Shown here: one piece after another, positions 6,097 to 14,493 of the stretch
Numbering within the stretch: the stretch's first letter is position 1
Layout: the number at the start of each line of letters is the position of its first letter
DNA from: Collinsella sp.
GTDB taxonomy: Bacteria > Actinomycetota > Coriobacteriia > Coriobacteriales > Coriobacteriaceae
Assembly (NCBI GenBank): GCA_014871605.1
Contig: WGSQ01000012.1
Span: forward strand, 1 to 21,250
Length of the DNA stretch: 21,250 nucleotides
Direction of reading: 5' to 3'
Notes under the pieces: generated by a model
Seen by the model: the letters and a program-made list of their open reading frames with translations, nothing else
Told to the model about the DNA's origin: nothing
Databases searched by the model: none
Translations under genes and position numbers: made by a program

Positions 6097-7572
6097 TTAC
6101 TTCTTATTGCGCATCTGCGCTTCCATCTGGCGCAGCAGATCCATATCAGACTTGGGGCCGCCCGTTCCCAAGCCGCCCAGGCCGCCCAGCCCCATGGCAT
6201 CCAGGCCGGGAATATTGGGCATGCGCATCTTCTTGCCCTTCTTACCCTTTTTGCCCTTCTTGCCACCAGCCTGTGCCTGATTGGCCATCGTGCGCATGCG
6301 GCCCATCATCTTATTCATCTCGCCCCACTGCTTCATAAGGCTATTGACCTCGGTGGGGGTCACGCCGGCGCCCTTGGCAATGCGGGCACGGCGCTGGCCG
6401 TTGATGATGGAGGGGCGAAGGCGCTCCTCCTTGGTCATCGACATGATGATAGCCTCGTTCTTATCGAAGATACCTTCGTCCAGGTTGCCACCCATCTGGT
6501 TAAGCGCACGCTGGCCACCGGGGAGCATGCCCAGAATGCCCTTCATGCCGCCCATCTTCTTGACGGCCTTCATCTGGTCGAGCATGTCGTTCATGGTGAA
6601 GCCCTCGCGAAGCATGCGCTCGGCGGCCTCGAGCTGCTCTGCGTCAGCCGCCTCTTGGGCCTTCTCGATGATGCCGACAACATCGCCCATGCCCAAGATT
6701 CGCTTGGCCATACGATCGGGATAGAACGGCTCCAGCGAATCGGGTTTCTCGCCCATGCTCACGAACTTGATAGGCTTGCCGGTCACCTGGCGCACGGAAA
6801 GCGCGCCGCCGCCACGGGCGTCGCCGTCGAGCTTGGAGATGATCACGCCGTCAAAGTCGGTGCGCTCAGCGAAGGTCGAGACGACGTTGACGATATCCTG
6901 GCCGGTCATGGCATCGACGACCATCAGCACCTGATCGGGCTTGACGGCCTTCTTGATGTCCACGGCCTCCTGCATCATCTGCTCATCGATCTGAAGACGT
7001 CCGGCGGTATCGACGATGACCACGTCGCGCAGGTGGTCGACGGCCTCCTGGATGGCGCCCTTGGCGATATCGACCGGGTGCGCACCGTCGCCGCGGAAGA
7101 CCGGTACGCCGATCTCGCCACCGAGCGTGGCCAGCTGGTCGGCAGCAGCGGGACGGTAGACGTCGCACGCGGCGAGCAACGGCGAGCGACCCTGCTTCTT
7201 GAGCAGGTAGGCCAGCTTTACGGCAGCCGTGGTCTTACCGGAGCCCTGCAGACCCACAAGCATGATGACATTGGGAATACGGTTGCTAAAGACGAGCTTG
7301 CTCTCGGTGGAGCCGAGCATCTCGGTAAGCTCGTCGAGCACGATCTTGACGACGTTTTGCGCCGGAGAGAGCGACTCCATGACCTCTGCGGTCATGCAGC
7401 GCTCCTTGGTCTTGGCGACGAACTCCTTGACGACCTTAAAGTTAACGTCGGCCTCGAGCAGCGCCATGCGAATATCGCGCATGGCCGAAGTAATATCGGC
7501 CTCGGTCAGCTTGCCCTTGCCGCGCAGGCGGTCAAATGTGTCGTTGAGGCGATCGCTCAGGGAATCAAACAC
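6097..7572 (-). CDS. ffh: Signal recognition particle GTPase Ffh (SRP54)
   Basis: Ffh binds signal sequences on ribosomes with the SRP RNA and docks on FtsY at the membrane. The 491-residue protein has the N domain (1-95), the G domain with GLQGSGKTT (107-115), DTAGR (188-192) and SKLDGDARGG (about 247-255), and a Met-rich M domain (about 300-440). A GKKGKKGKK stretch and a Gly/Met-rich tail (GLDAMGLGGLGGLG) extend beyond the M domain. The start is GTG at 7572 with AAGGAG seven nucleotides upstream; that site overlaps the ftsY stop codon, and the intergenic gap is 10 bp. It is the last gene of the long minus-strand run. Confidence 0.97.
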   Translation of the reverse strand: MFDSLSDRLNDTFDRLRGKGKLTEADITSAMRDIRMALLEADVNFKVVKEFVAKTKERCMTAEVMESLSPAQNVVKIVLDELTEMLGSTESKLVFSNRIPNVIMLVGLQGSGKTTAAVKLAYLLKKQGRSPLLAACDVYRPAAADQLATLGGEIGVPVFRGDGAHPVDIAKGAIQEAVDHLRDVVIVDTAGRLQIDEQMMQEAVDIKKAVKPDQVLMVVDAMTGQDIVNVVSTFAERTDFDGVIISKLDGDARGGGALSVRQVTGKPIKFVSMGEKPDSLEPFYPDRMAKRILGMGDVVGIIEKAQEAADAEQLEAAERMLREGFTMNDMLDQMKAVKKMGGMKGILGMLPGGQRALNQMGGNLDEGIFDKNEAIIMSMTKEERLRPSIINGQRRARIAKGAGVTPTEVNSLMKQWGEMNKMMGRMRTMANQAQAGGKKGKKGKKGKKMRMPNIPGLDAMGLGGLGGLGTGGPKSDMDLLRQMEAQMRNKK

Positions 7573-7582
7573 TAGTCACTCC

Positions 7583-8500
7583 TTAATTGGACTCGCCCAC
7601 CAGGGCGCGGCAGAAATCTTTGGCATTGAACTCCTGCAGGTCATCGACCTGCTCGCCCACGCCGATGCGCAGGATCGGGAGCTTGAGCTTCTCGGCCACG
7701 GCCATGGCGATGCCGCCCTTAGCCGTGCCGTCGAGCTTAGTCATGATAATACCGTCCAGGCCCAGCGCCTCGTTAAACTCGAGCGCCTGGTTCAGACCGT
7801 TTTGGCCCGTCGCGGCGTCGATCACAAGCACGACCGAAACCGGCATGGGACCGGCGGCCATATTGGCGGCGCGCTTACGGGTCACATTGACCACCTTGGC
7901 AAGCTCGCGCATGAGCTCAGGGCTCGTGTGTAGACGGCCGGCGGTATCGATAAGCACCAGGTCGCTGCCGCGCTTGTCGGCCTCGTCGAGCACGTCGTAG
8001 CAAACACTTGCCGGGTCGGAGCCGCGGTCGCGCTTGATGACGGGGACGCCAGCGCGCTGGCCCCACACATCGAGCTGCTCGATAGCGGCAGCACGGAAGG
8101 TATCGGCCGAACCGATCACGACGTTCTTGCCGCGGGCGGCCATGGCGCTCGCGATCTTACCGACCGTCGTGGTCTTGCCGGCACCGTTAATGCCCACAAA
8201 CAGCACGCAGCTCGGCGTATCGGAGAACGGATCGCGCTCGATGGGCACAAAGTGCTGCTCAAGCTGCTCGGCCAGGGCACGGCGAAGCTGTGGAGCGGTC
8301 TTGAGGTTCTTCTTGGCCGCGGCATCGCGCAGGTCATCGGAGACCTGAATGGCGATCTCGGCGCCCATGTCACCCATGACGAGGGTGTCCTCCAGGTCCT
8401 CCCAAAAATCCTCGTCGACCTCACCGCCAAAGTAGAAGACCTCGTTGAGGGCCTCGCGGCTTCGCTCAAGTCCGCGCGAGAGAGCATCGAAGAATCCCAT
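7583..8500 (-). CDS. ftsY: SRP receptor GTPase FtsY
   Basis: FtsY is the membrane-associated receptor that receives Ffh-ribosome complexes and delivers them to the Sec translocon. The 305-residue protein has only the NG core. The N domain covers 1-95 and lacks the long acidic A domain of E. coli. The G domain carries GINGAGKTTTVGK (about 103-115), DTFRAAAIEQL, DTAGRLHTS, TKLDGTAKGG and GVGEQVDDL. The amphipathic start MGFFDALSRGLERSREAL is a likely membrane-contact helix. ATG at 8500 shares its A with the smc stop (TAATG), so translation is probably coupled to smc. ffh follows after 10 bp, so both SRP GTPases are made from one transcript. Confidence 0.97.
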   Translation of the reverse strand: MGFFDALSRGLERSREALNEVFYFGGEVDEDFWEDLEDTLVMGDMGAEIAIQVSDDLRDAAAKKNLKTAPQLRRALAEQLEQHFVPIERDPFSDTPSCVLFVGINGAGKTTTVGKIASAMAARGKNVVIGSADTFRAAAIEQLDVWGQRAGVPVIKRDRGSDPASVCYDVLDEADKRGSDLVLIDTAGRLHTSPELMRELAKVVNVTRKRAANMAAGPMPVSVVLVIDAATGQNGLNQALEFNEALGLDGIIMTKLDGTAKGGIAMAVAEKLKLPILRIGVGEQVDDLQEFNAKDFCRALVGESN

Positions 8501-11500
8501 TATGTATTCACGACCTTTCCGGTTTCGCGATCGAGTTTTTGCGAGACGACGCGACTGACGCCGTCGGCTTGCATCGAGACGCCATAGAGGACGTCAGCGT
8601 CCTCCATAGTACGGCGCTGATGCGAAATGACCAAGAGCTGCGTATCGGAACGCAACACATCGAGCGCGCCGATGAGCTTGGACAGGTTGGCGTCATCGAG
8701 CGCCGCCTCGACCTCGTCCAGCACATAGAACGGCACCGTGCGCGTGCGATACACGGCAAAGAGCAGGGCGAGCGCCGTCAGACTCTTCTCGCCGCCCGAC
8801 ATGAGCATCATCTTGGTGATGCGCTTGCCGCGCGGCTGCGCCACGACCTCGATACCCGTCTCGGCAGGATGCTCGGGATCGGTCATCTCCAGATGAGCCT
8901 GGCCGCCCGGGAAGAGCATAGCGAAGATCTCGCGGAAGTTCGCGTCGACCTTCTCAAACGTCACCAGGAAGGCCTTCCGCATCTTGCGGTCGATGGCCAC
9001 CGTGATCTTGGTGAGCGCCTTGCGCGCGCTCTCCAGATCGGCCAGCTGCTCCTCGATGTAGTCGGCACGGCGCTTGAGCTGCTCGTACTCCTCCATGGCA
9101 ACTTGGTTAACGGGACCAAGGTTGTTGATCTGGCGCACAAGCTGGTTGAGTTCGCGCTCGGCGGCATCGCGGTCCGTGGGCGCCGGAAGCATGAGCGCTT
9201 CCTCGAGCACCGTCGTGCCATCGGCGGTAATGGCCTTGATGGCAGCCTCGACCTGCACCTCGAGCTTGCCACGCACGACCTTGAACTCGTTTTGCGTGGC
9301 AGAGGCGGTATCGACTCGCTCCTTAGCGCGGGCAACCTCTGCCTTGGCATCCTCGATGGTCTTCTTGAGCGAAGCGGAGTCCGCCTCCTCCAGAGAGGCC
9401 TGGTCACGCAGGCGCGCTGCCCAATCCGACGCGCGTTCCAACAGGGCAGAATAGCGTTCGTGCATGGGATCGACGCGCAGGCGCAGCAGCTCGAGCGAGC
9501 GCGAGGCCTGGCGTGTTCCGCGGATACGACGGTCGATGCCCTCAAGACGATGCTCCAGGTCGGGCACGCGGCCCTTCAGCGAACGCAGGCGTTCACTCGT
9601 CTGGGCTAGGCGAACCTTGGCGTCGGCGAGCTTGCCGGCAGCCTCGGAATCGTCACGGCGAACGCGGTCGAGTTCGTCGTTGGCCTCGGCAATCTGCAAG
9701 CCCAGATCGATTGCCTGCGCGCGGGCCTCGTCACGCGAACGGGTGAGCTCATCAACCCGCGGGCGCGCAGCGCGAACGGCTTCGGCGGCCTGCTCGCGGC
9801 GCTTGGAGATGCGCACGCGCTCGACCTCGGCATTGTTGGCGCTTTGCTCCAAGCGGCCGATCTCGGAGAGCAGCGAGCGGCGCTCGCCCTCAAGACGGGC
9901 AATCTCACCGGCGGCATCGCCCTCAGCGGCACGCGCTTCCTCAACGGCCGCATTGGCCTCGACGACCTGATCCGACACATGCTCAAACACAGCGGCCAAA
10001 TCGGGCTCAAGCCCCTCCAGCTCGCGAATGCGACGCTTACGCTCCAGAGCACCCGACGCCTCGCCGGCATCGAGGCCCACACGCACCAGGCCGCCGCAGG
10101 CGACGCGGGCGCCATCGGGGGTCACGTAAGTCACGCCGTCAACGACCGGCGCCGAAAGCGCGGCAGAAAGATCGTCCACTACGTAATAGCCGCCGAGCAG
10201 CGCCTCGACGACGGGTCCGTAGCCTGCGCGCACGGACAGACGATCAACCAGGCGGGTACCGGCAGCGCCCTCAGCTGCGGTAGAGCCGCTCACGCCGCGC
10301 GCCACCAGCAGTGCCTCGCCCGAGGCCTTCTTTTGGTCCAGAGCCGCACGACCGGCACGCTCAAGCGTGGCGGCGTCATCAAACAACAGGGCATCGATAT
10401 CGCCGGCGAGCAATTGCTCAACCAGGCCCTCAAGCTCGCGCGGGGCCTCGAGCGCGTCGCCCAGACGACCCGAGACATCGTCGCCCAGCGCACCCACCAG
10501 ACGGCTCACGAGCGGCGAGCTGTCGGCCATGCGGGCATCGAGTTTCTTTTGGCTGGCAAGCTCCGAGCGCACCTCGGACAGCTTGTTGCGCGCCTCACTC
10601 TCACGATTACGCAAGTCCTTCAGGGCTGCACGGGCGACCTCGGTGGCCTCACGCGCATCGGCCTGGGCCTGGCGCGCTTCCTCAAGAGCGGCTTCAAGCT
10701 CCTCGGCGCGGTCACGACGGCTCTCGAGCGAGGCCATGACCTCCTCGAGCTGCTCGTCAATCTGCTCCAGGCGCGAGGCATACATGTTGTCCTCGACCTC
10801 GGCATTGCTCAGCGAGTCCTTCACCTTGGCGAGCTCGAGCGCGGCGTTATCGGCCACGCGCTGCACATCACGTTGCTCACGCGTGAGCTGCGAAATCTGA
10901 TTGTCGAGCGCCACGCGCCGCTCGTGGAGCACAGCGGCGGCAGGACCAGCGGCGTCGACGTCCTCCTGGGCCTGCATGTGCGCACCGGTCACTTCCTCAA
11001 GCTGCGCACGCGCGTCCTCGAGCTCCTCGACCACGCGACGTCGCTGATGCTCGGAGCTCGAAATCTGCCCGCGCATGTCAGACAGGCGCGACACCATGTT
11101 GTGGCCCTTTTCCTCGAGCAGGCGCATGTCGGAGTTAATGCGGCCGACCACATCTTGCATATGACGGCGCTGCTCGCCCAGGTCGCCCACAAACAGGCCC
11201 TTTTCCTCGAGCATGACCTGAAGCTTCTCGAGCTCGCGTTCCTTTTCGCCCAAGCGGTACTGCGCAAGCTCAAGCTCGGCAGCACCCTCCTTGGAGCGGC
11301 TCTCCAAGTCGTTCCACTGCGACTGCAGCGAACGAAGCTCGTCGACGGCCAGCATCTGCGTAAGCTCGTTCGCGCGCGAGGACAGCTCTTTGTACTTGCG
11401 CGCGCGATCGACCTGACGCTCCAGCGGTCGCAACTGACGGGCGATTTCCTTGTTGATATCGCGGGCACGGGTTAGGTGCTCATCCATCGATTTAATCTTT

Positions 11501-12036
11501 TTGAGCGCACGTTCCTTACGACGCTTGTGCTTGGAGATGCCGGCGGCCTCCTCGATGAGGGCACGGCGCTCCTCGGGGCGGCTCTGCAAAATGGCATCGA
11601 GCTTGCCCTGGCTGATGATGGAATGCGTATCCTTGCCCAGTCCCGAATCGTGCAGGATGTCCTGGATGTCCATCAGGCGGCACGGGCTCGAGTTGATGAG
11701 GTACTCGCTTTCGCCCGAGCGATACATGCGGCGAGTGATAGCCACCTCGTCAAAGTCGACAGGCAGCATATGGTCCGAATTATCGAGCACCAGCGTGACC
11801 TCGGCCACACCCACCGGCTTGCGCGCCGACGAGCCCGAGAAGATGACGTCCTCCATGGCCTGGCCGCGCAGCTGCTTGGCGCTCTGCTCGCCCAGGACCC
11901 ACAGAATCGAGTCGGAGATGTTCGATTTTCCCGAGCCGTTGGGGCCGACGATGACGGTTAGGCCCGGCTCAAACGTCATATGGGCGCGGTCGGCAAACGA
12001 CTTGAACCCTTTGAGCGTGAGGGACTTGAGATACAC
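8500..12036 (-). CDS. smc: Chromosome segregation ATPase SMC
   Basis: SMC compacts and aligns the bacterial chromosome with ScpA and ScpB, which are not in this window. The 1178-residue length is typical. The N-terminal head has FKSFADR and the Walker A GPNGSGKSN (31-39). Long coiled coils follow (about 170-500 and 670-1010), separated by a hinge at about 510-660 (LVSRLVGALGDDV... YYVVDDLSAAL... GGLVRVG). The C-terminal head carries the signature LMSGGEKSLTALALLF and Walker B FYVLDEVEAALDD. The GTG start at 12036 has GCGAGGAA upstream and lies 10 bp after rnc. It overlaps ftsY by one base. The rnc-smc-ftsY order is shared with Bacillus and many actinobacteria. Confidence 0.98.
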   Translation of the reverse strand: MYLKSLTLKGFKSFADRAHMTFEPGLTVIVGPNGSGKSNISDSILWVLGEQSAKQLRGQAMEDVIFSGSSARKPVGVAEVTLVLDNSDHMLPVDFDEVAITRRMYRSGESEYLINSSPCRLMDIQDILHDSGLGKDTHSIISQGKLDAILQSRPEERRALIEEAAGISKHKRRKERALKKIKSMDEHLTRARDINKEIARQLRPLERQVDRARKYKELSSRANELTQMLAVDELRSLQSQWNDLESRSKEGAAELELAQYRLGEKERELEKLQVMLEEKGLFVGDLGEQRRHMQDVVGRINSDMRLLEEKGHNMVSRLSDMRGQISSSEHQRRRVVEELEDARAQLEEVTGAHMQAQEDVDAAGPAAAVLHERRVALDNQISQLTREQRDVQRVADNAALELAKVKDSLSNAEVEDNMYASRLEQIDEQLEEVMASLESRRDRAEELEAALEEARQAQADAREATEVARAALKDLRNRESEARNKLSEVRSELASQKKLDARMADSSPLVSRLVGALGDDVSGRLGDALEAPRELEGLVEQLLAGDIDALLFDDAATLERAGRAALDQKKASGEALLVARGVSGSTAAEGAAGTRLVDRLSVRAGYGPVVEALLGGYYVVDDLSAALSAPVVDGVTYVTPDGARVACGGLVRVGLDAGEASGALERKRRIRELEGLEPDLAAVFEHVSDQVVEANAAVEEARAAEGDAAGEIARLEGERRSLLSEIGRLEQSANNAEVERVRISKRREQAAEAVRAARPRVDELTRSRDEARAQAIDLGLQIAEANDELDRVRRDDSEAAGKLADAKVRLAQTSERLRSLKGRVPDLEHRLEGIDRRIRGTRQASRSLELLRLRVDPMHERYSALLERASDWAARLRDQASLEEADSASLKKTIEDAKAEVARAKERVDTASATQNEFKVVRGKLEVQVEAAIKAITADGTTVLEEALMLPAPTDRDAAERELNQLVRQINNLGPVNQVAMEEYEQLKRRADYIEEQLADLESARKALTKITVAIDRKMRKAFLVTFEKVDANFREIFAMLFPGGQAHLEMTDPEHPAETGIEVVAQPRGKRITKMMLMSGGEKSLTALALLFAVYRTRTVPFYVLDEVEAALDDANLSKLIGALDVLRSDTQLLVISHQRRTMEDADVLYGVSMQADGVSRVVSQKLDRETGKVVNT

Positions 12037-12046
12037 GGTTCCTCGC

Positions 12047-12772
12047 TTAAACAGGCTTCTTGTTGAGAATCACGCCGTTAGTGGTGTAACCCATGCGGTC
12101 GAGCGCCTCGAGCGCAGCGGCTCCCTCGGCCTCCTTCTTGGAGGAACCGGTGCCGCGGCCCTGGCGAATACCGTCGATGAGCACCACGGCGGTAAAGGTC
12201 GGTGCATGCGCCGGGCCTTCAGAGCCAACGAGCTTGTACGCCGGAGGCTCGTGGCCGTCGGCTTGCACGCACTCCTGCAAAAACGACTTGGGGTTCGCAG
12301 GATGCTCGGCACGCTCGGAGGCCAAATGGGGCTTAAGCGTACGGTGGATGAACTCCGCCGCCGCATCCCAGCCAGCATCCAGATACAGCGCACCCACGAG
12401 CGACTCATAGACGTTCTCGAGCGCCGAGTGCAGGCCGCGCGCGCCGGTACCGGTCTCGGAGGCACCAAAGATGATGATGTCGTCGATGCCCAGCTCATGG
12501 GATACCTCGGACAGCGTGGCACCCGAGACGAGCGACACCTTCAGGCGCGTAAGCTTGCCCTCGTCAAACTCCGGATAGGACTCAAAGAGCGAACGGGCGA
12601 CGACGGCGCCCAAAATGGAATCGCCCAAGAACTCAAGGCGCTCATAGCTGGCAGAAACCGGCTGGCCCTCGACGGCCGAGGGATGCGTAAGCGCCGCGCG
12701 CAGCAGCACCTTGTCATTGAACTCGTGGCCAAGAATCTCCTGGGCGCGCGTAAGTCGTTCGGATAAAGCCAA
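12047..12772 (-). CDS. rnc: Ribonuclease III
   Basis: This double-strand-specific endonuclease processes rRNA precursors and structured mRNAs. The 241-residue protein has the catalytic domain signature ERLEFLGDS (44-52) and the second acidic cluster in ALENVYESLVGALYLD (117-132, with metal-binding Glu123). A double-stranded RNA-binding domain follows at about 160-235 (PKSFLQECVQ... GTGSSKKEAEGAAALEAL). The start is TTG at 12772, three nucleotides after the acpP stop, with AGGGAGG just upstream. No better in-frame start exists before the conserved region. It lies between acpP and smc and should be co-translated with both. The hairpins in this same transcript are possible substrates, but that is inference. 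Confidence 0.96.
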   Translation of the reverse strand: MALSERLTRAQEILGHEFNDKVLLRAALTHPSAVEGQPVSASYERLEFLGDSILGAVVARSLFESYPEFDEGKLTRLKVSLVSGATLSEVSHELGIDDIIIFGASETGTGARGLHSALENVYESLVGALYLDAGWDAAAEFIHRTLKPHLASERAEHPANPKSFLQECVQADGHEPPAYKLVGSEGPAHAPTFTAVVLIDGIRQGRGTGSSKKEAEGAAALEALDRMGYTTNGVILNKKPV

Positions 12773-12775
12773 GAC

Positions 12776-13018
12776 CTAAGCCTCCCTGGCGTTTTCGATC
12801 GCGTCGACGGCGTCGGCGACAGAGTTGAGCGAGAGCAGGGTCTCGTCATCGATCTCGAGATTGAACTCGTCCTCGATAGCCGTAACCAGTTGCAGGCGCT
12901 CGAGCGAGTTGGCATCGAGGTCGTCAAAGGTGGTCTCCTCGCTAATTTCGGCAACATCGACGCCCAGAACGTCAGCAGCGACCTCGGCGATCTTGTCGAA
13001 GATTTCGGAGCGGTCCAT
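12776..13018 (-). CDS. acpP: Acyl carrier protein
   Basis: This small acidic carrier of growing fatty acyl chains is 80 residues long. The phosphopantetheine attachment site is Ser38 in DANSLERLQLV, where the almost invariant Asp before the Ser is Asn (NSL instead of DSL). The rest is ordinary: a helical, acidic chain (LEIDDETLLSLNSVADAVDAI). ATG at 13018 has AGAGGAAG at the right distance; an upstream ATG at 13033 has no site. plsX lies 125 bp upstream and rnc 3 nt downstream. fabD and fabG, often found with acpP, are missing here. A GC-rich 22-bp palindrome lies before the gene and may control it. Confidence 0.94.
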   Translation of the reverse strand: MDRSEIFDKIAEVAADVLGVDVAEISEETTFDDLDANSLERLQLVTAIEDEFNLEIDDETLLSLNSVADAVDAIENAREA

Positions 13019-13054
13019 AGCGCTTCCTCTCATAGTGCATGAATACCAAAAGAA

Positions 13055-13076
13055 TGGTACCGCCCGGGCGGTACCA
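13055..13076 (-). terminator. GC-rich perfect palindrome between plsX and acpP
   Basis: TGGTACCGCC-CGGGCGGTACCA is a perfect 22-bp palindrome. On the minus strand it folds into a 9-bp stem with a 4-base loop and is followed by ATTCTTTT, so it resembles an intrinsic terminator or attenuator for plsX. It lies only about 36 nt before the acpP start. Its perfect dyad would also suit a dimeric regulator. Confidence 0.55.
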
Positions 13077-13142
13077 AGACACGGTTCTGATTCTACCCCA
13101 CGGCGTGCACCGCGAAGCACATAACAGCGCTCTAACTCGCTC

Positions 13143-14162
13143 TTATAAAACGATACCATCCATAGAGTTGGCGACATTCTCGACCAGCCCGGCGCGCACG
13201 GCTTCGGCCGCCGCAAGCGTACCGTTTTTAACAGCCTCGACCGAGGTGGCACCATGGCCGATCAGGACCACGCCGCGCAGGCCCAAAAGAATCGCGCCGC
13301 CCTTGGCGTCGCCCGAAAGCTTGGCTTTGATCTCGCGCATCTGCTTTTTGATGAGCAGCGCGGCAATCTTGGTGCCGAGCGAAGACATAAAGGCACCCTT
13401 GAGCTCCTGCAGCAAAAACTTGGCTGCGCCTTCGGTGGCCTTAAGCGCGATGTTGCCCGACATGCCATCGGCAACGACGACATCGAAGTTACCTGAGGTG
13501 ATGTCCGTTCCCTCGCAGTTACCAACAAAGCCGGGAACGGCGGCTTTCATGGCCGGGAAGCAGGCCTTAGTAAAGTTGGAGCCCTTCTCGTCCTCGGTGC
13601 CGTTAGCAAGCAGGCCCACGCGGGGATGCTCGATTCCCAGGACGACGCGGGCATAGGCGCTACCCATCTGGGCAAAGCGCACCATGTCATCGACCTCGAC
13701 ATCGGGGTTGGCGCCCATATCGCACAGCACCGTCAGACCGCCGGCGCGATTGGGCAGCGCATTGGTCAGACAGGGTCGCACCGGCTGCTTCTTACCTTCG
13801 GCCATATATCTAAACGGCGTCACATAGGCGGTGGCGGCAGCGGTCATGGCACCGGTCGAGCCGGCAGAGAAGAAGGCGTCCGCATTTCCCTTCTTGATGG
13901 CGCGGCACGACAGCACGATCGACGACTTACGCTTGGTCATCACGGCGCGAATGGGATCGTCATCCATGGCGATAACGTCAGGTGCCTCAAGGGCCTCAAC
14001 ACGTGCGTGGGAAGCAGCAAAGGGATTGACGATTTCGGCGGGACCAGCTGCCAAGACCTCGATATCGGGATCGGCGGCAAGCGCAGCCTCGATACCATCA
14101 AGAACAACCTGAGGTTTCTCGTCTCCGCCCACAACGTCTACACAAACGCGAACGTTACTCAT
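13143..14162 (-). CDS. plsX: Phosphate acyltransferase PlsX
   Basis: PlsX converts acyl-ACP and phosphate to acyl-phosphate, the substrate of the membrane acyltransferase PlsY in phospholipid synthesis. It is a peripheral membrane enzyme. The 339-residue protein shows the expected order: CVDVVGGDEKP near the N-terminus (family DxMGGD), SAGSTGAMTAAA (about 100-111), LCDMGANPDV, GLLANGTEDEKGS, and VVADGMSGNIALKATEG. An ATG at 14168 is only one base from AAGGAG, whereas ATG at 14162 is seven bases away, so I use the latter. rpmF lies upstream and acpP downstream. An intrinsic terminator hairpin ends about 20 nt before the start. Confidence 0.95.
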   Translation of the reverse strand: MSNVRVCVDVVGGDEKPQVVLDGIEAALAADPDIEVLAAGPAEIVNPFAASHARVEALEAPDVIAMDDDPIRAVMTKRKSSIVLSCRAIKKGNADAFFSAGSTGAMTAAATAYVTPFRYMAEGKKQPVRPCLTNALPNRAGGLTVLCDMGANPDVEVDDMVRFAQMGSAYARVVLGIEHPRVGLLANGTEDEKGSNFTKACFPAMKAAVPGFVGNCEGTDITSGNFDVVVADGMSGNIALKATEGAAKFLLQELKGAFMSSLGTKIAALLIKKQMREIKAKLSGDAKGGAILLGLRGVVLIGHGATSVEAVKNGTLAAAEAVRAGLVENVANSMDGIVL

Positions 14163-14182
14163 ATACATGCTCCTTAAACAAA

Positions 14183-14209
14183 AATGGCCGACTCATTGAG
14201 CCGGCCATT
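14183..14209 (-). terminator. Intrinsic terminator/attenuator between rpmF and plsX
   Basis: On the minus strand a 12-bp stem with one G-U pair and an AAT loop is followed by TTTTTGTTT. This is a textbook rho-independent terminator. It ends about 20 nt before the plsX ATG, so no promoter fits between them. plsX must be read through it or be controlled by it. Confidence 0.8.
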
Positions 14210-14212
14210 GTG

Positions 14213-14226
14213 GTTCCATTTGGAAC
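14213..14226. promoter_or_regulatory. Inverted repeat in the plsX leader
   Basis: GTTCCA and TGGAAC arms flank a 2-bp centre. The repeat lies just upstream of the plsX terminator and after a TATACT (14241-14246, minus) that could be a -10. It could be an operator or the first hairpin of an attenuator. Confidence 0.35.
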
Positions 14227-14249
14227 GGCATCGCATCCAGAGTATACCG

Positions 14250-14429
14250 TTACTCGGTAACGATAACCTCGCGGTCCTTGTAGAAACCGCAGCTGGGGCA
14301 CACGTGGTGCGGAAGCTTGACAGCGCCGCAACGGGGGCACGTGGACTGAGCCGCAGCCGAGATCTTCATGTTGGCGGAACGACGGGTGTGAGTGCGGATA
14401 CGACCCTGCTTTTGTTTAGGTACGGGCAT
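14250..14429 (-). CDS. rpmF: 50S ribosomal protein L32
   Basis: This is a 59-residue protein of the large ribosomal subunit. The N-terminus MPVPKQKQGRIRTHTRRS is basic and characteristic of L32. Four cysteines in CPRC (31-34) and CPSC (44-47) form the zinc ribbon found in the zinc-type paralogue. The ATG at 14429 has AAGGAAGG seven bases upstream. It follows DUF177 after 64 nt, the order known from many bacteria (yceD-rpmF). A terminator hairpin 41-67 nt past the stop should cap most of the transcript. It is short enough to be overlooked by length-limited gene finding. Confidence 0.95.
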   Translation of the reverse strand: MPVPKQKQGRIRTHTRRSANMKISAAAQSTCPRCGAVKLPHHVCPSCGFYKDREVIVTE

Positions 14430-14493
14430 AGTGACCTTCCTTATGAACTATCCAGTGTGGCGATTACGCGCAAGTAGCGATACTACCACAGTT

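Noticed and set aside
6232..6262. Tandem C/T-rich repeat in ffh
   Set aside because: It is the codon pattern of the GKKGKKGKK tail of Ffh, not an independent repeat.
5187..6266. 359-codon minus-strand frame overlapping the DUF134-NifX gene
   Set aside because: The plus-strand reading has clear DUF134 and NifX motifs and a good ribosome site, while this frame has only low-complexity residues.
5602..7575. 657-codon open frame on the plus strand
   Set aside because: It runs antisense to ffh and overlaps the DUF134-NifX gene out of frame. The His/Leu-rich low-complexity translation is typical of a shadow frame in GC-rich DNA.
9844..11475. 543-codon open frame on the plus strand
   Set aside because: It is antisense to smc, with no recognisable domain and no ribosome site. 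It reflects codon bias of the coding strand.
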